A DNA stretch of 64,000 nt from assembly GCA_963691705.1 (NCBI GenBank), contig OY829542.1, positions 43,397,105 to 43,461,104 of the forward strand, in the 5' to 3' direction. Position numbers and translations under genes: made by a program. The notes under the pieces were generated by a model, which was not told the origin of the DNA, searched no databases, and saw only the letters and a program-made list of their open reading frames with translations. This stretch comes from Viola odorata (lineage: Eukaryota; Streptophyta; Magnoliopsida; Malpighiales; Violaceae). Numbering within the stretch: the stretch's first letter is position 1; each line of letters begins with the position of its first letter. Below are positions 11,725-23,271 of the stretch, piece by piece.

Positions 11725-14364
11725 ATGATGGAGGTTGTCAAGAAAGAAATCATTAAATTACTTGATGCTGGAATTATATACCCAATCTCTGATAGTTCGT
11801 GGGTTTCCCCTGTGCAGGTTGTACCAAAAAGGACAGGTACCACCGTGACCGAAGGTGAGGATGGAATAAAGAGAACCATAAGAATTCAGAATGGATGGAG
11901 AGTCTGTATAGACTACCGCAGACTTAACCAAGTCACAAGGAAAGACCACTTTCCATTACCATTCATCGACCAAATGGTGGAAAGATTGACTGGGAAGTCC
12001 CATTACTGTTTCTTGGACGGTTATTCGGGATTTCATCAAATCCCAGTGGCATTAGAAGACCAAGAGAAGACGACATTTACATGTCCCTTCGGAACTTTTG
12101 CATATAGGAGGATGCCATTCGGATTGTGCAATGCGCCAGCCACCTTTCAAAGATGTATGGTTAGTATCTTTTCGGACTATGTGGAAAAGGGTATTGAAGT
12201 GTTTATGGATGACTTCACCGTCTATGGTGATGATTTTGATAAATGCTTAACGACACTGAAACATATTTTAAAAAGATGTATGGCTACTGATCTTATTCTT
12301 AACTATGAAAAATGTCATTTCATGGTTGAACAAGGTATTGTCTTAGGTCATGTAGTCTCTAAGAAAGGTATAGAAGTTGACCAGGCTAAGATTGATGTTA
12401 TCAAAACCTTGCCTTACCCCTCATGCGTGCGTGAGGTTAGGAGTTTTTTAGGCCATGCAGGGTTTTATCGCAGGTTTATCAAAGATTTCTCGAAGATAGC
12501 AGAACCAATGTGTAAACTCTTGCAAAAAGAAGTGGACTTCGATTTCGACAAGTCTTGCCAAGAAGCGTTCGACAAGATCAAGGAGAAACTCATATCATCC
12601 CCAATCATCCAAGCCCCAGATTGGAACCTACCATTCGAATTAATGTGTGATGCTAGTAACTCAGCTGTTGGTGCGGTTCTAGGACATAGTAATGGTAGAG
12701 ATCCACACGTAATCTACTACGCCTCTAAGATGCTCGACGATGCACAAAAGAACTATACTACAACGGAGAAGGAATTGTTCGCAATAATCTTCGCTTTGGA
12801 CAAATTCAGATCGTACTTGATGGGAACAAAAGTCATAGTTTTTTCTGACCATGCAGCCTTAAGGTATCTCCTGACAAAAGCCGAATCTAAGCCAAGACTG
12901 ATCCGCTGGGTTTTACTTTTGCAGGAACATAATTTGGAGATTAAGGACAAAGCAGGAAAGAAGAACTTAGTTGCAGACCACCTCAGTAGATGTTTTGTCA
13001 GGGACGATTCAGAACCAATCAAGGATGATTTTCCAGACGAACATCTATTTGCCGTCAAGATAATCAGACCATGGTTTGCCGACCTAGTCAATTTCCTAGC
13101 CACGGGTAAACACCATGGAGACCTAACGGCACAAGAGAAGGTTAAGATTAAGCATGACAGTAAGTTTTTCGTTTGGGATGATCCATATCTTTGGAAAATC
13201 GGATCTGATCAGTTGATTAGAAGATGCATTCCTGAAACTGAAATTCCATCGGTCTTAAGATTTTGTCATTCTTATGCATGTGGTGGACATTTTGGAGCCA
13301 AGAGGACGGCCTTAAAAGTCCTAGAATCAGGATTTTATTGGCCCACCCTATTCCATGATAGTTATACGTTTTGTAAGACATGTCCTGCATGCCAAAAGAT
13401 AGGAAACATAAGCGCTAGAAATCAAATGCCCATGAATGTTATATTAAATTGTGAAATTTTTGATCTATGGGGCATTGATTTCATGGGGCCATTTCCTATG
13501 TCGGACGGAAAACAATATATACTGCTTGCTGTGGATTATGTGTCTAAATGGATAGAAGCTAAGGCAACTAGGACCAATGATGCTAGAACTGTTGTTTCAT
13601 TCTTGAAAACTAACATTTTGAACAGATTTGGCGTGCATAGGAGGATCATTAGCGACCGAGGCACACATTTTTGCAATAGTATTATTGTTTCCCTTTTCAG
13701 GAAGTATGGAGTAACCCACAAAGTCTCCACTACATACCACCCTCAGTCAAATGGCCAAGCGGAGGTGTCAAACACAGAAGTCAAATCGATCTTAGCTAAG
13801 ACTGTTGGCTTAGATCGACGAGATTGGAGCCAAAGGTTAGATGATGCACTATGGGCGTATAGGACAACTTACAAATCCCCCATAGGAATGACTCCTTACA
13901 AACTGGTGTACGGAAAAGCTTGTCACCTACCAGTAGGTATGCAACACAGAGCTTATTGGGCAATTCGAAAATGCAATCTAAGGTACGACCAAGCAGGTGA
14001 GGAAAGGAAACTCCAAATCCACGAAATAGAAGAGTTAAGGAATCAAGCATACGACAACCAGCTCTTAGCCAAGATCAGGATGAAAACATACCGTGACAGT
14101 AAGATTGTTGAGAAGAATCTCCAACTTGGGGGAAAAGTCCTTCTGTACAATTCACGATTTAAGCTCTTCCCAGGTAAGCTCAAAACTAAATGGGAAGGTC
14201 CATATGTTATCACTAATATCTACCCTCATGGTGCAGTGGATATTAAGAATGAAAAGATAGGGATTGAATTCAAGGTCAATGGACAACGACTAAAACCATT
14301 CCTAGAAGGATTTCCTACGTTTCAGGAAAATCAGGCGATTGAAGCCCCACCTGAGATTCATTAA
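11725..14364 (+). CDS. Reverse transcriptase, RNase H and integrase (element I)
   Basis: This is an uninterrupted 879-codon segment. RT comes first, with [25 protein letters not shown] and the catalytic FMDD at residues 160-163. RNase H has [30 protein letters not shown] and ADHLSR. Integrase has the HX3-5H...CX2C zinc region ([19 protein letters not shown]). Its catalytic Asp585, Asp644 and Glu680 have 35 residues between the last two, as in DD35E enzymes. A GPY-type module follows ([16 protein letters not shown]) and there is no chromodomain. It is in frame with the protease upstream; only the TAA at 11704 separates them. All catalytic residues I can check are present, so the enzyme part may be competent. 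Confidence 0.93.
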   Translation: MMEVVKKEIIKLLDAGIIYPISDSSWVSPVQVVPKRTGTTVTEGEDGIKRTIRIQNGWRVCIDYRRLNQVTRKDHFPLPFIDQMVERLTGKSHYCFLDGYSGFHQIPVALEDQEKTTFTCPFGTFAYRRMPFGLCNAPATFQRCMVSIFSDYVEKGIEVFMDDFTVYGDDFDKCLTTLKHILKRCMATDLILNYEKCHFMVEQGIVLGHVVSKKGIEVDQAKIDVIKTLPYPSCVREVRSFLGHAGFYRRFIKDFSKIAEPMCKLLQKEVDFDFDKSCQEAFDKIKEKLISSPIIQAPDWNLPFELMCDASNSAVGAVLGHSNGRDPHVIYYASKMLDDAQKNYTTTEKELFAIIFALDKFRSYLMGTKVIVFSDHAALRYLLTKAESKPRLIRWVLLLQEHNLEIKDKAGKKNLVADHLSRCFVRDDSEPIKDDFPDEHLFAVKIIRPWFADLVNFLATGKHHGDLTAQEKVKIKHDSKFFVWDDPYLWKIGSDQLIRRCIPETEIPSVLRFCHSYACGGHFGAKRTALKVLESGFYWPTLFHDSYTFCKTCPACQKIGNISARNQMPMNVILNCEIFDLWGIDFMGPFPMSDGKQYILLAVDYVSKWIEAKATRTNDARTVVSFLKTNILNRFGVHRRIISDRGTHFCNSIIVSLFRKYGVTHKVSTTYHPQSNGQAEVSNTEVKSILAKTVGLDRRDWSQRLDDALWAYRTTYKSPIGMTPYKLVYGKACHLPVGMQHRAYWAIRKCNLRYDQAGEERKLQIHEIEELRNQAYDNQLLAKIRMKTYRDSKIVEKNLQLGGKVLLYNSRFKLFPGKLKTKWEGPYVITNIYPHGAVDIKNEKIGIEFKVNGQRLKPFLEGFPTFQENQAIEAPPEIH

Positions 14365-14900
14365 AAGAACAGCAAAGTCATGCCTAGGACTATAACTATG
14401 GCGCTACATGGGAGGCAACCCATGCTTTTTAATTTAGTTATCTCGAATAAACTTATCGTTCAAATTTTGCCAGTTCTACTGATTAATTTTCCTTTGCTGA
14501 ATTTTTCAGGGAGTTTAGGAAAGAGAAGAAAATAATTTCCAGGAGTGATTTTGAGGATCAAAGTGTGGTGAGGACTATACTTGATCTCAACCACATTTTA
14601 TTCAGCCTTGGGCTGATTGACGCGCGTAGATAAATGAGGAAAAGAAAGGAAGCGTGTTCTAGGGAGGAGAAAAAGGAAGGGATAACGGTCACATTTTTGT
14701 AATTATTAATCATGATTTGGAAATTAATTTTCAAATCTTAATTAATAATTACCTACCAAGTTTCAGTCTCCTTACCTCCCGCAAACACAAAATCCCTAAA
14801 ATTTCGCCCTCTCTCTCTAATCTTCCACGATCACCTCAGCTAAAATCTCTCCACTCTTCCACTCTCCTACTTCAAACCCATGATTATTCAGCATTAAAAC
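14365..14900 (+). other. Spacer between pol and envelope-like ORF (element I)
   Basis: No ORF of note. It contains a strong 3' splice-site-like sequence (TTTGCTGAATTTTTCAG ending at 14,509) and the first of three copies of the 13-mer AAGTGTGGTGAGG (14,561-14,573). The acceptor is well placed for a spliced RNA carrying the downstream ORF. Confidence 0.45.
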
Positions 14901-16844
14901 ATGGGAAAATCAAAGCGATCATTTGCCAAGAAAGCAAAATCCACCCCAAAATCCACCCCAATCAGGTAAGAATCTCCTACCACTCCGCAGTCTCCTTCTC
15001 TAACGAATCCAGAGGAGGATTTGCCACAAAACCTCAACGAAGCGCTAGATATCGCAAGGACAATCATGTCCATGGAAGCAGCCGCCTCTGATTCTTCGAA
15101 GCAACTTCACTCTACTCCTACTTCAGTCCCCGAGCCCAAGACCCAGTCTAGGGTTAGCAAAACGGCTGGCTCCGAGGTTCAAGAGATTTCAGATTCCGAG
15201 CCCAAGTGTGAAGAAAGGTCGGCCAAATCAAAGAAATCAGGGAAAAGAAAGGCAAGCCTGAATGTTGAATCTGCCCCAGCCAAGAGGACGCGATCTGCGG
15301 CTGCCAAGGGCAAGAAGAAAGTAGATGAGGGTAATCTTGGCTCAGACTCTGATGCTGATGCGGTTGCAGTCTTGGCCAAGCCTGCGGCCAAGACTACCAA
15401 GGTAATCACCCTTCCGCCCTTGAACTCTTTGAAAGGCTGTTTGAGGCCTGATACTCCTGATTTTAGGGCTAAGTTGACTGAAAAGCATGCCTGTGAGATA
15501 ACTCAGTTTGCTGTCCTTGATTTTTCCTTTCTTGACGAGTTGGGGATAGGAAATAGAATTAGGTGGTTTATTTCTAATCTTGGGTGGGATTGCTTCTTCT
15601 ATCTATGCATGCCTGCTTATGCTGAATTATGTTTAGAGTTTCATTCCTCTTTCTGGTTAGATACGGAGAGATTGTATGCTAATGGTAGGGCTTTTCCTGA
15701 TCTGAGTGCTGCTGATGTTGTGCATTTTCGCTTGCTTGATAAGTGGTGTCACCTTTCCATTGATGATTTTAATTTGCTGCTTGGTTTTGTGACTGAGGAT
15801 GGCCTCAAATCTGATGAATATGTGAATGCCCTGACTGATTATCCCCCAGATTGGGATAAGGCAGCGGCCTATGGAGAATTGATTGGTGACCATGCGGCCA
15901 AACTAAATAAAAATTCTAAGGCTCACCAGATCCGAGATCCTACTTTGAGGATTCTCCAAAGGATCCTTTCAATCAATCTCTCGGCCAAGACCACAGTCTC
16001 GGGTAATATTTCAAAACTTGAGACATTTTTGCTTTGGTGCATGCTGCATGAGAAAAGAGTTAATCTTGGCTATTGGATTGCTAGGCAAATAAAAGCATGT
16101 GATTCTCTTCCTAGAATGATTTTAGGAACTCTGATTTCCCATTTGACTGTTACCGCTAGGGGTATAGATCTATTTGCTTTCAATTTGTTTAAATCCTGTG
16201 CCATTAAGATCATGGATCTTAGGGCTTTTGACCAAATGGGCCATGTCCACGAGGAAAAAGGCTATCTCTATTTTAATACAGGATTCACCCCAGTAGCAGA
16301 TCACCTCTATGGGAAGAGGATCAACGGGAACTTCAAGATTAAGCCAATTCAGATTGACGGTGCAGTAGAGGAGCCCAATCTTGGCCAAGATGACCAGATG
16401 CCTGAGCATACCAATAGCCTCGGCATTGACCCTGACCACCCTAGACTTCCGGAATGGGCCAACAAATTCCTTGAGCTTGTGCAGATCCAGCTTGATGCCT
16501 TCACAACAAATCAGAAGCTGTTCTACGACTTCCAAGACTCGTCTCACAAACAGATGCAGCAGATTGTGGATCAACAACAATCTCTGTTTGCAAGTATTGA
16601 GTTGGCACAGAAGGAGCGGCTGGACAAGTTCATGGAGCAGCAGGATGCCAAGTATAAACACATCCAGGCGCACTTAGAAGGGTCTTTCACCTACATCAGA
16701 CCCATAGACAGAGTTGTTGCGCACATTCGCAACAAAGTGAACGACCACTTCAACACCACGAGTGACTCCAGTGCCGCCTCTGATGAAGAAGAAGAACCAC
16801 CTTCTGTGCAAGATCCGAAGCCTCCACCTTCCACATCTCAGTGA
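14901..16844 (+). CDS. Athila envelope-like ORF (element I)
   Basis: The ATG at 14901 (MGKSKRSFAKK) opens the frame. TAA at 14967 interrupts it after 22 codons, and it then runs uninterrupted to 16844. The stop sits in AG|GTAAGA, a consensus 5' splice site, so it is either a damaged Gln codon or part of an intron. The N-terminal third is Ser/Lys/Glu-rich with clustered basic residues resembling nuclear-localisation signals (KRTRSAAAKGKKK). The central domain (GNRIRWFISNLGWDCFFYL, LSIDDFNLLLGF, KRVNLGYWIARQI) matches the ORF at 1-1842 and the plant-transposon domain annotated in many plant genomes. The C-terminus is Gln-rich helix and an acidic tail. No transmembrane segment or signal peptide is evident. 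Its function is unknown. Confidence 0.8.
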
Positions 16845-17795
16845 TTACCCCCAGGTCGTGTCTTTCTTTCTTTCTTTTTCAAATTTTTTGTGTCTTTTAC
16901 TCTCATTTACACATTGAGGGCAATGTGTTATCTAAGTGTGGTGAGGGTGTTTTTAGGATGTCTGTCTGTATACATGTTTCTGAAGTGTTTTTGGTGTGAT
17001 TTCTTTGATCGCATGAAATTTTTCATTTTTTTTTTGTGAATCTAGGCTAAGTTAGTTGGCCTAGATCATCTGAAATAGAGTCCGATGCATGTTTTCTCTT
17101 TGTTAATATGTGTGTTTTTAGGATTGGGTGTTCTCTGTTTTGTTTGTGTGTCAGCAAAATTTCCTGGACCATACCTAAGGCCTGTTTTCTCGAGTATCTT
17201 AGCCTTGACCTTTAGCATCCTTCACCTTGTGACCCCATAACTTATGAACACAGCATGATCAGCCTAGAGACATCCTTATTATACATGATATTTCTTCCTC
17301 ACCAAGTGGAAATAATCAAGAAACTTTTAAAAGAGCAGCGGGAAAAAAAAAAAATAATAAATTAAAATGTCTTGATGTTTCTGCCTCACTAAGCATTAAC
17401 AATCAAGAAACTTTTAGCAATTTTGGGCATAGTAAAATAAAACTTCAGGCAAGGTAATTAGATGATGATATTGAGCAATCGAATTAAAGGGGGAAAAACC
17501 CAAGTAGGTGGATGTTTTGCTTCGTTGAGTCTGTTGTGAAATGCGAAGATGTTATGATCATGTGGAATTCGGATGTCTAGGGTGCTGATTAGGCTATATC
17601 CATAAGGGTCGGGATCCATTGAGAAGTATGCTAACTGTCATAGGCCAAAGATATTAAAGGAAATGGGCTAAGGGTAGTTTATCCAGGAAATTTTGCCACT
17701 GTCTTGTCCAGTCTGTCTGTTTTGAGTCTTTCTTTCTGTCTTAGTTAAAAGTCTAGTATGCTTGGGGGCAAGCATTGTTTAAGTGTGGTGAGGTT
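16845..17795 (+). other. 3' noncoding region and candidate polypurine tract (element I)
   Basis: There is no coding capacity. It carries two more copies of AAGTGTGGTGAGG (16,934 and 17,781). The last ends two bases before the 3' LTR and directly follows TTGGGGGCAAGC (17,763-17,774), the best purine-rich candidate for plus-strand priming. Which of the two is the true tract is not clear. Confidence 0.5.
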
Positions 17796-19265
17796 TGATT
17801 GACGTTATAATTCATTCGTTTCTACCACCTCAAAATCCCTTGTTTGTGGCAGAAACTACCCCATTTCACGCCAATTTGGCTTCTTTTGAAGATATCTTGG
17901 GCAAGACCGGTTCTGGAAGGATCTAGTGCTGGAGCGAAGGAGCAGCAGTCTTAGCCGCTTGCCTTAGCCAAGACTGCAGGGTAGAAGCGTGTTGAGCATG
18001 GACTCATGGAAGCTGGATCAGATCTGAGCACCAGGTGGCCGTTACATCCACTTGAAGACTTTTTGGATGTAATCGTATCTGAACAGAAACACTTTAGTAT
18101 TATGTAATTATTATTATCTCTTTAGTATTTGAAAACAATTGGGATTCTTATCCCTATTTTCTAGTTAATTTGAAGTAAGGAGTTTGGTAAGAGACGTGAT
18201 GGGCGGGGACCCTAACCTTATTTAAGGTTAGGGAAGGCTGTCAATTACGGATCTTCTTCCATCTTCCTTTCTTCTGTTTTGTAAACAACTACTGTGATTT
18301 TCCTTCGGAAATATCACATCTTAATTATATTTCATGTTCCTCAATTATTCCCTTTATTTCTTTAATTAATATGTTTAGTAGCTAAAGCACCTAATTCTTG
18401 GTAAGGGCCGAGTGAGCATGCTTGTAAATCGTGAGGCTGAGTTGTTCTGAATCATCCTCTCATTCGTATTCAGTTGAAGTTCCGTTTTAACAAACCGGTT
18501 CCCGTCTAGGCTAAGACTTGATCGATCTCAGCCAAGACGACGAATTTGCAACCAGTCACTAAGGGGACGAGCGAAACCGAAGTGACGAAGTAGGTAGCTA
18601 ACCTCGCGGGGGTTAGTGAACTTGAATTGATCTAGGCCTAACCAGATTGACGACCTAGGGCTCCGAGTTTGGGGTAGCTTGGCCTAGACTCTGTCTTTCC
18701 CTACGCCATTGGGATAACGTATGTGCCTCAAGCCAGCGGCCAATTGGATAAACCCTTTAACCAGCAAGGTGTCCACTGGCCAGGATCACTAGAAAGGGGG
18801 TACCCTCCTAGTGATTTGAATAGGAGGAAAGTAGGATTGGAAAGGGGTTCCTCCCAATCTATAGTAGAGTTATGAGTAAGAAGGAGAAAATCTAGAGTCA
18901 ATGATCGATGAAACAAGCCTTGTGCTCACGAATTCGCCCTTGCCAGGAGTTTACCTCAAGAAAGTTCCACCCAAATCTCAACCAGCAATCTTAGCTAAGA
19001 TTCACATCTGCCCAAGATTGCTTCCTTACTTTGTTTTAGCTTATTCTCTTTTTTTGTTTTGTCTATCTTAATCATCAGGAACAAAAATACCCTCAACTCC
19101 AGTGACGAGGAAGTCGAGTCAAGGCTATAATACACCACCAAGATCTCTGCGGACGAACCTCTTATCGCAATCTACGAGTCCCTTGTGGACGAGTGATAAG
19201 TTGTATTCCTACCCCATTTTCTATATATTTTTACAACTAAATTTGATGCCCTCGACACACAATCA
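17796..19265 (+). repeat. 3' LTR of element I
   Basis: This is a 1,470-bp direct copy of 7,197-8,651, with TG...CA ends and GAGGG after it. Differences by eye are about 19 substitutions, mostly transitions, and one 15-bp indel. Confidence 0.95.
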
Positions 19266-20011
19266 GAGGGACAGCTAGATTGTATCTTCTGGAACCTCTC
19301 ATAATACTGGGATAGAGTCTCCTCCTTTTTCTGGACTATGGAGACAAGTTGTTTGCGCGTGGTGTTGGAAATAGAAGTCGGATAATACTTCTTGGTGAAG
19401 ATCTTAGACATGTCCGCCCAAGAATGAATGGATCTCGGTGGGAGGTCATAGTACCAATCGAGGGAATCATTTTTGAGAGACCACTGGAAGGCGCGCAACT
19501 TGGCTTGTTCGATGCCGACGTTGGCAGGTTTCATGGTCTCGCAGATAGAGTGGAGCTGTTGAAGATGACGGAGTGCATTTTTCTTGGCAACCCCTTGAAA
19601 GGTTGGAAGGTGATGCATAACGGTTGACTTCAAGGTCCAGTCATGAAGGACAGCGGGCTAGACAATGCAGCTACTTGATATGTCGGGGGTTGCATGGAAA
19701 TTATCAATGGTTTGTTGTGCTGGAGGAGGTGATGGTGGATCCTCGTGACGTTCATTGTTATCGTGGTCATCCATTGCTGGGAAATCAAATTGGGCTGCTA
19801 CTGGATTTTCGAGACTGCGATGGAGATAGGCTAGATCTAGGAAAAACTGACGGTCCTGGTCGGGCAGATTGGAAGGAGATCCGTCGAGGGCAGGATGGGG
19901 GATCACTCTACGCTGGGTAGATGTTCCTTTGGCTTGCCTTCGAAGTTCTCTTTCCATTCTGGTCAATTCAAGGTCTAGAGGGAGTAGATCTGGAGCAGAT
20001 CTCCTGGTCAT
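19266..20011 (-). pseudogene. Gag N-terminal half, element A
   Basis: It starts at the ATG at 20011 (MTRRSAPDLLPLDLELTRME), 32 bases after the primer-binding site. A short break near 19,640 separates the N-terminal ~115 residues from the capsid block with HLQQLHSICETMKP, AFQWSLKNDSLDWYYDLP and YYERFQKIQSSCPS. The frame is cut at 19,266 by element I and resumes at 7,191. The stop near 19,658 again looks like a Gln/Arg-to-stop change. Confidence 0.85.
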
Positions 20012-20043
20012 ACAAAAATAAAAACAAAGTTAGTACCATTCAA

Positions 20044-20061
20044 TTCCCGACAACGGCGCCA
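20044..20061 (-). other. Primer-binding site (element A)
   Basis: On the minus strand it reads TGGCGCCGTTGTCGGGAA, matching the tRNA-Asp primer site of element I except for two transitions. It lies five bases inside the LTR end at 20,067. Confidence 0.88.
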
Positions 20062-20066
20062 AAATT

Positions 20067-21710
20067 TGATCGTCACTCAAATGTATTAAATATTTTTCTG
20101 ATGCCTAAATGCACAAATAAATGTGTACAGGGCAAGACAGGGTTGAATCACAGAGATTGAAGGAATAAAACATTAATAAAGATGTATGACAAGGGACAAA
20201 TGCAACAGAATACGATCAAGAAACACCAGGGGGAAATTTCTATCAATTAATGAATTAATCGACGCAGATGTGGGAGCTAACACAACATATAAGTAAATAA
20301 ATGTAAATTGCAATTATAAAAGTAACAGGCATTCGGGGGCTCGGAAGTGAAAAAGCAATCAAGGGAAAGATAACAAAAGATATTCGAGGGCACGAAAAGT
20401 AACAAGAGAAATATAAATCAGAGGGAAAGAGATCTTAGCAAAAGGTGTTCTTAGGTTGCGTTCTAGGTCAGTTAATCATGGGTACGAAAATATTCCAAAC
20501 TCAAGCACAGACCTATTATAGGAGTCATGTTTCCACGTAGACTCCCTACTCACCTTCGTAGGTAGAAACCACCCTCTGTTTCCACATATGGGGTGACCTT
20601 GACATTTCTCCGTCCTCTCAGGCACGAATACGGGGAGGCACTACTCAAAACACCCATAAAGTGGAGGTAAGACAGATCTAGGGCGTGACATCTTAGTTTG
20701 TCAAGCTCGCATCACATAACCTAAACAATCAAATACCCCTAGACGAGAGACCTCTCGCGATGTCTACACTAGGTGTCTACTTTATCTCAAGGATTTCTGT
20801 CAGTTATAACCAAGAGAATGACAATACTCATGCAGAAATATTGACAGTTGATCAAGCCCTTAACAGTTCTAAATAAGCAAGGATTAAACGTTAAATGATT
20901 GAATATGACAAGAGAATATATTAAGCACATTTTAAGCCTCCTAACTAACCCTTTCAACCCTCGCAACACCCTTCACTAAGAAGGTGGTATTTAGCTACTC
21001 ATAACAAGATACGAACAGTAGATAATAAATATCATGCAAGAAAGAGTAGAGAAAAAGGATTAGAAGAAACCGGTAAATGATTTAATAAATCAAAGGAGAA
21101 TGGCTTCTCCCTTTTACAAAACTGGCGGCTGCTCCAAGATTCAAGAGAATAATATCCCTAGAAATTAGGGTAAAAGAAGGAGTGATGTTTTTAGTGTCTT
21201 AAGTTAGCCCCCCCTTACAAAAACCCTAAAGCTAAGCTTATATAGGCTAAAACTAGCTAGGGGACAAAAATACAGCTAAGGGAGAGAGGTATCAGCGCTT
21301 GGGAGGACGTCAGCACATAAGGGGACCGCGTCCTTAGCAGAGGATATTCTGGAATCTTCTGGAAGCGTCTGACACCTTCTAGAAGCGCTTGGGAGGACTT
21401 CCTTTGGCTCTTGATCTCTGATCTAACGTAGGGAAGTCAAGGGCATGAGACTGCTCACCGGTCCGGTTAGCATCGCGGACTCGATGACCTCTACACTTCT
21501 AGACCACGATCTTCAAAACTTCAGAAATCCTTCCAAATATGCTCATTTTTCGCTCTTTTCTCCCTTTAGGCTCTGATCTACAAAAAGATAGGGAAAAAGG
21601 GCAAGTCAGAAGTATCTTGCCGTCGAAAAGGCTGGAAATAAGATAGAAAAACTTACAATAAAGACATGCTATCAAAGGGTGAGGAGTCTATAGATTGTGA
21701 TATACTTACA
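20067..21710 (-). repeat. 5' LTR of element A (single copy in window)
   Basis: The inner end (CGATCA on the minus strand) is set by the PBS. The outer end is estimated at TGTAAGTATATCAC near 21,710. TATATAAG on the minus strand at 21,237-21,244, followed by a T/C-rich leader, is a good core promoter and supports the LTR call. Without the 3' partner the outer boundary cannot be confirmed. Confidence 0.6.
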
Positions 21711-21989
21711 TTTTGTTACGGGTAAAAGGTATTAGGTGACGATGGATTATTTTCGGCAGACGAAGCCTTGTTTTTCTGTAAACATACAAGGATATTTAGC
21801 AAAGTATGCGAAAATTAAGCAATTATGTAATTTATTTTTTCCCAACAAACCTGTCTTTTCCTTGTTGAAACTCCTTTCTGTGTTGGTTGTTTTCTTTTCT
21901 TTACTTCATTCTTTTTTGACGTCATGTAATTTTTCTGCGTGCAATTTCAAACACATTCATCATCATATTTTTTAGAGGCCGACATCTAG
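21711..21989. other. Unassigned AT-rich DNA
   Basis: I see no gene, repeat or terminal motif. It should contain the target-site flank of element A if the LTR boundary is right. Confidence 0.4.
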
Positions 21990-22690
21990 TGGTGCACAAT
22001 AGGGGATTGAGAAGGGTGAGAACCATAGTGGATGCATCGCCATCTAGCTCTAGTTGCCTTTACATGAAGTCCATTTCTGTCCCACTGGCGTTGGTACTGC
22101 ACTCACTGACACTGCTAGAACCATCTGGTTCAGTTTCTCATCTAGGTATGTGAGGTATTCACAAGCGAATGCTGCCATATTATCTCATAGTGAAGCTGAT
22201 TTGCAAACAGACAAGTAACGTTTGTAGATGTCCTCAAATCTTTTTAATTTCGGACACCTAAAGGGGTTACTCATTTTGGGTAGTGTTATTCTAGAGTATG
22301 ATATTTTGATGCCCTTTCTCCATCTATTTACCACATATTGGTTGTGCAGCTCTGCCACATGCTTGGTCTTCAAAACCTACAATATGTGGCAAGAGACTAT
22401 GCATGCTGTTTTGAATAAACCACACATGCATTTATACGTACGCGTATCCATCTCTATCGTTAGTCTTGTATCATAGAAATTCTTAGCCTCCCCATTTCAC
22501 TGGGTGATGAGGTATGTTCCAACACCATTGTTTTCTTCTACTCTCTTTGACCCACACAAAAGTGACTTCATAACTTCATTTTATACCTCTTGGTATTTGT
22601 TAAGCGTGTATAATTTTCTGAATTGTATCTCAACTGGCAACAATGTTTTGATACTTGGCGTCGTATTTGCACATCTGAAATCCTCATAAT
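21990..22690 (-). pseudogene. FAR1/FHY3-related (MULE-derived) gene fragment
   Basis: The minus strand encodes, through several stops, the C-terminal part of a FAR1-related protein. First comes a helical stretch resembling the end of the MULE transposase domain (EIQFRKLYTLNKYQEV). Then comes a degenerate SWIM zinc finger near 22,383-22,440 (CMCGLFKTACIVSCHIL, against the usual CxC...CxH). Then come KHVAELHNQYVVNRWRKGIK, like the ...IPxxYILKRWTK... tail of this family, and a further helical tail. The SWIM ligand order is altered and stops are frequent, so it is a dead remnant. The parent may be a host FRS gene or a Mutator-like transposase. Confidence 0.6.
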
Positions 22691-22716
22691 TTTCTCTCTC
22701 AATCTTGTCTCATAAT

Positions 22717-23183
22717 CGATAACGGTAAGGCAACTTCAAGGGCATTATCGTCTTTGTTCCCTATAATGGGGATTGGAGAACTGTAGCCGTCGCTTCGTCT
22801 TTTCACCGGGAATCCAGGGATGGTCGACGACAACAGGGAGGGGGGGGGGGTCTCACTCAATGCCCATCCTCTCATACGACGCTATCCTATCCCTGGCCAT
22901 CACTAAACGTTATCTGGAGGCCCCAACCGTTGTCACCCTTAGATAACTGCCCACTCTAGATAACACCCATTTTCTAGCTATAAATACCCCAAGGATCGAG
23001 AAGAAAAGGTAAGCCTAGGATTGCTAGCCCAAACTCATTTTAACCACTCATACTAACTTAGGCATCAGAGTTTCTATGCCAGAGACCCCCTCCGGCGCTT
23101 CGCAGGTACACCAGGCGACGAGAACAGTGATTTGAGAGGCCATTTTCCTTGTCTACCCTTCTTTTGAAGTCCGAATCGTATCA
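22717..23183 (+). repeat. 5' LTR of element B (estimated start)
   Basis: The end (GTATCA) lies just before the PBS. TATAAATA at 22,979-22,986 and the block GAGACCCCCTCCGGCGC near 23,080 match the same features in the LTR of element C. The start is placed at CGATAAC (22,717), aligned with TGATAAC of C, and would need a T-to-C change. A run of G residues near 22,840 is a local homopolymer. Confidence 0.6.
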
Positions 23184-23186
23184 AAT

Positions 23187-23205
23187 TGGTGCTTTTATTG
23201 AGAGC
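23187..23205 (+). other. Candidate primer-binding site (element B)
   Basis: TGGTGCTTTTATTGAGAGC begins three bases after the LTR. Element C has the same sequence with one change (55,670-55,688, minus). I could not assign the tRNA from memory. Confidence 0.6.
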
Positions 23206-23271
23206 TTTGGTTTCATTAAGTTAGCAGCCTTAATAACCAAGCTCTATCTTTTCCTAGGGATTTAAAGGATC

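Larger units (their letters stand above)
7197..19265 (+). mobile_element. Athila-type LTR retrotransposon I (complete, nested)
   Basis: The element is complete: 5' LTR 7,197-8,651, tRNA-Asp PBS, a single gag-pol frame, an envelope-like ORF, a long 3' noncoding region and a 3' LTR at 17,796-19,265. It is flanked by GAGGG and inserted in the gag of element A. Gag-pol has no frameshift from 8,914 to 14,364 and is broken only by four stop codons. The LTRs differ by about 19 substitutions and one 15-bp indel by eye, so it is young compared with its surroundings. Confidence 0.95.
1..21710 (-). mobile_element. Athila-type LTR retrotransposon A (outer, interrupted)
   Basis: The minus strand reads LTR, PBS, gag, protease, RT, RNase H, integrase and an envelope-like ORF, which is the Athila order within Ty3/gypsy. 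The 3' LTR lies beyond the left edge. A plus-strand Athila element (7,197-19,265) splits gag. Removing it and one copy of GAGGG restores a continuous gag reading frame across 19,266 and 7,191. Many in-frame stops and some deletions show that the element is dead. The right boundary near 21,710 is inferred from a TG...CA terminus and a typical LTR length. Confidence 0.85.
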
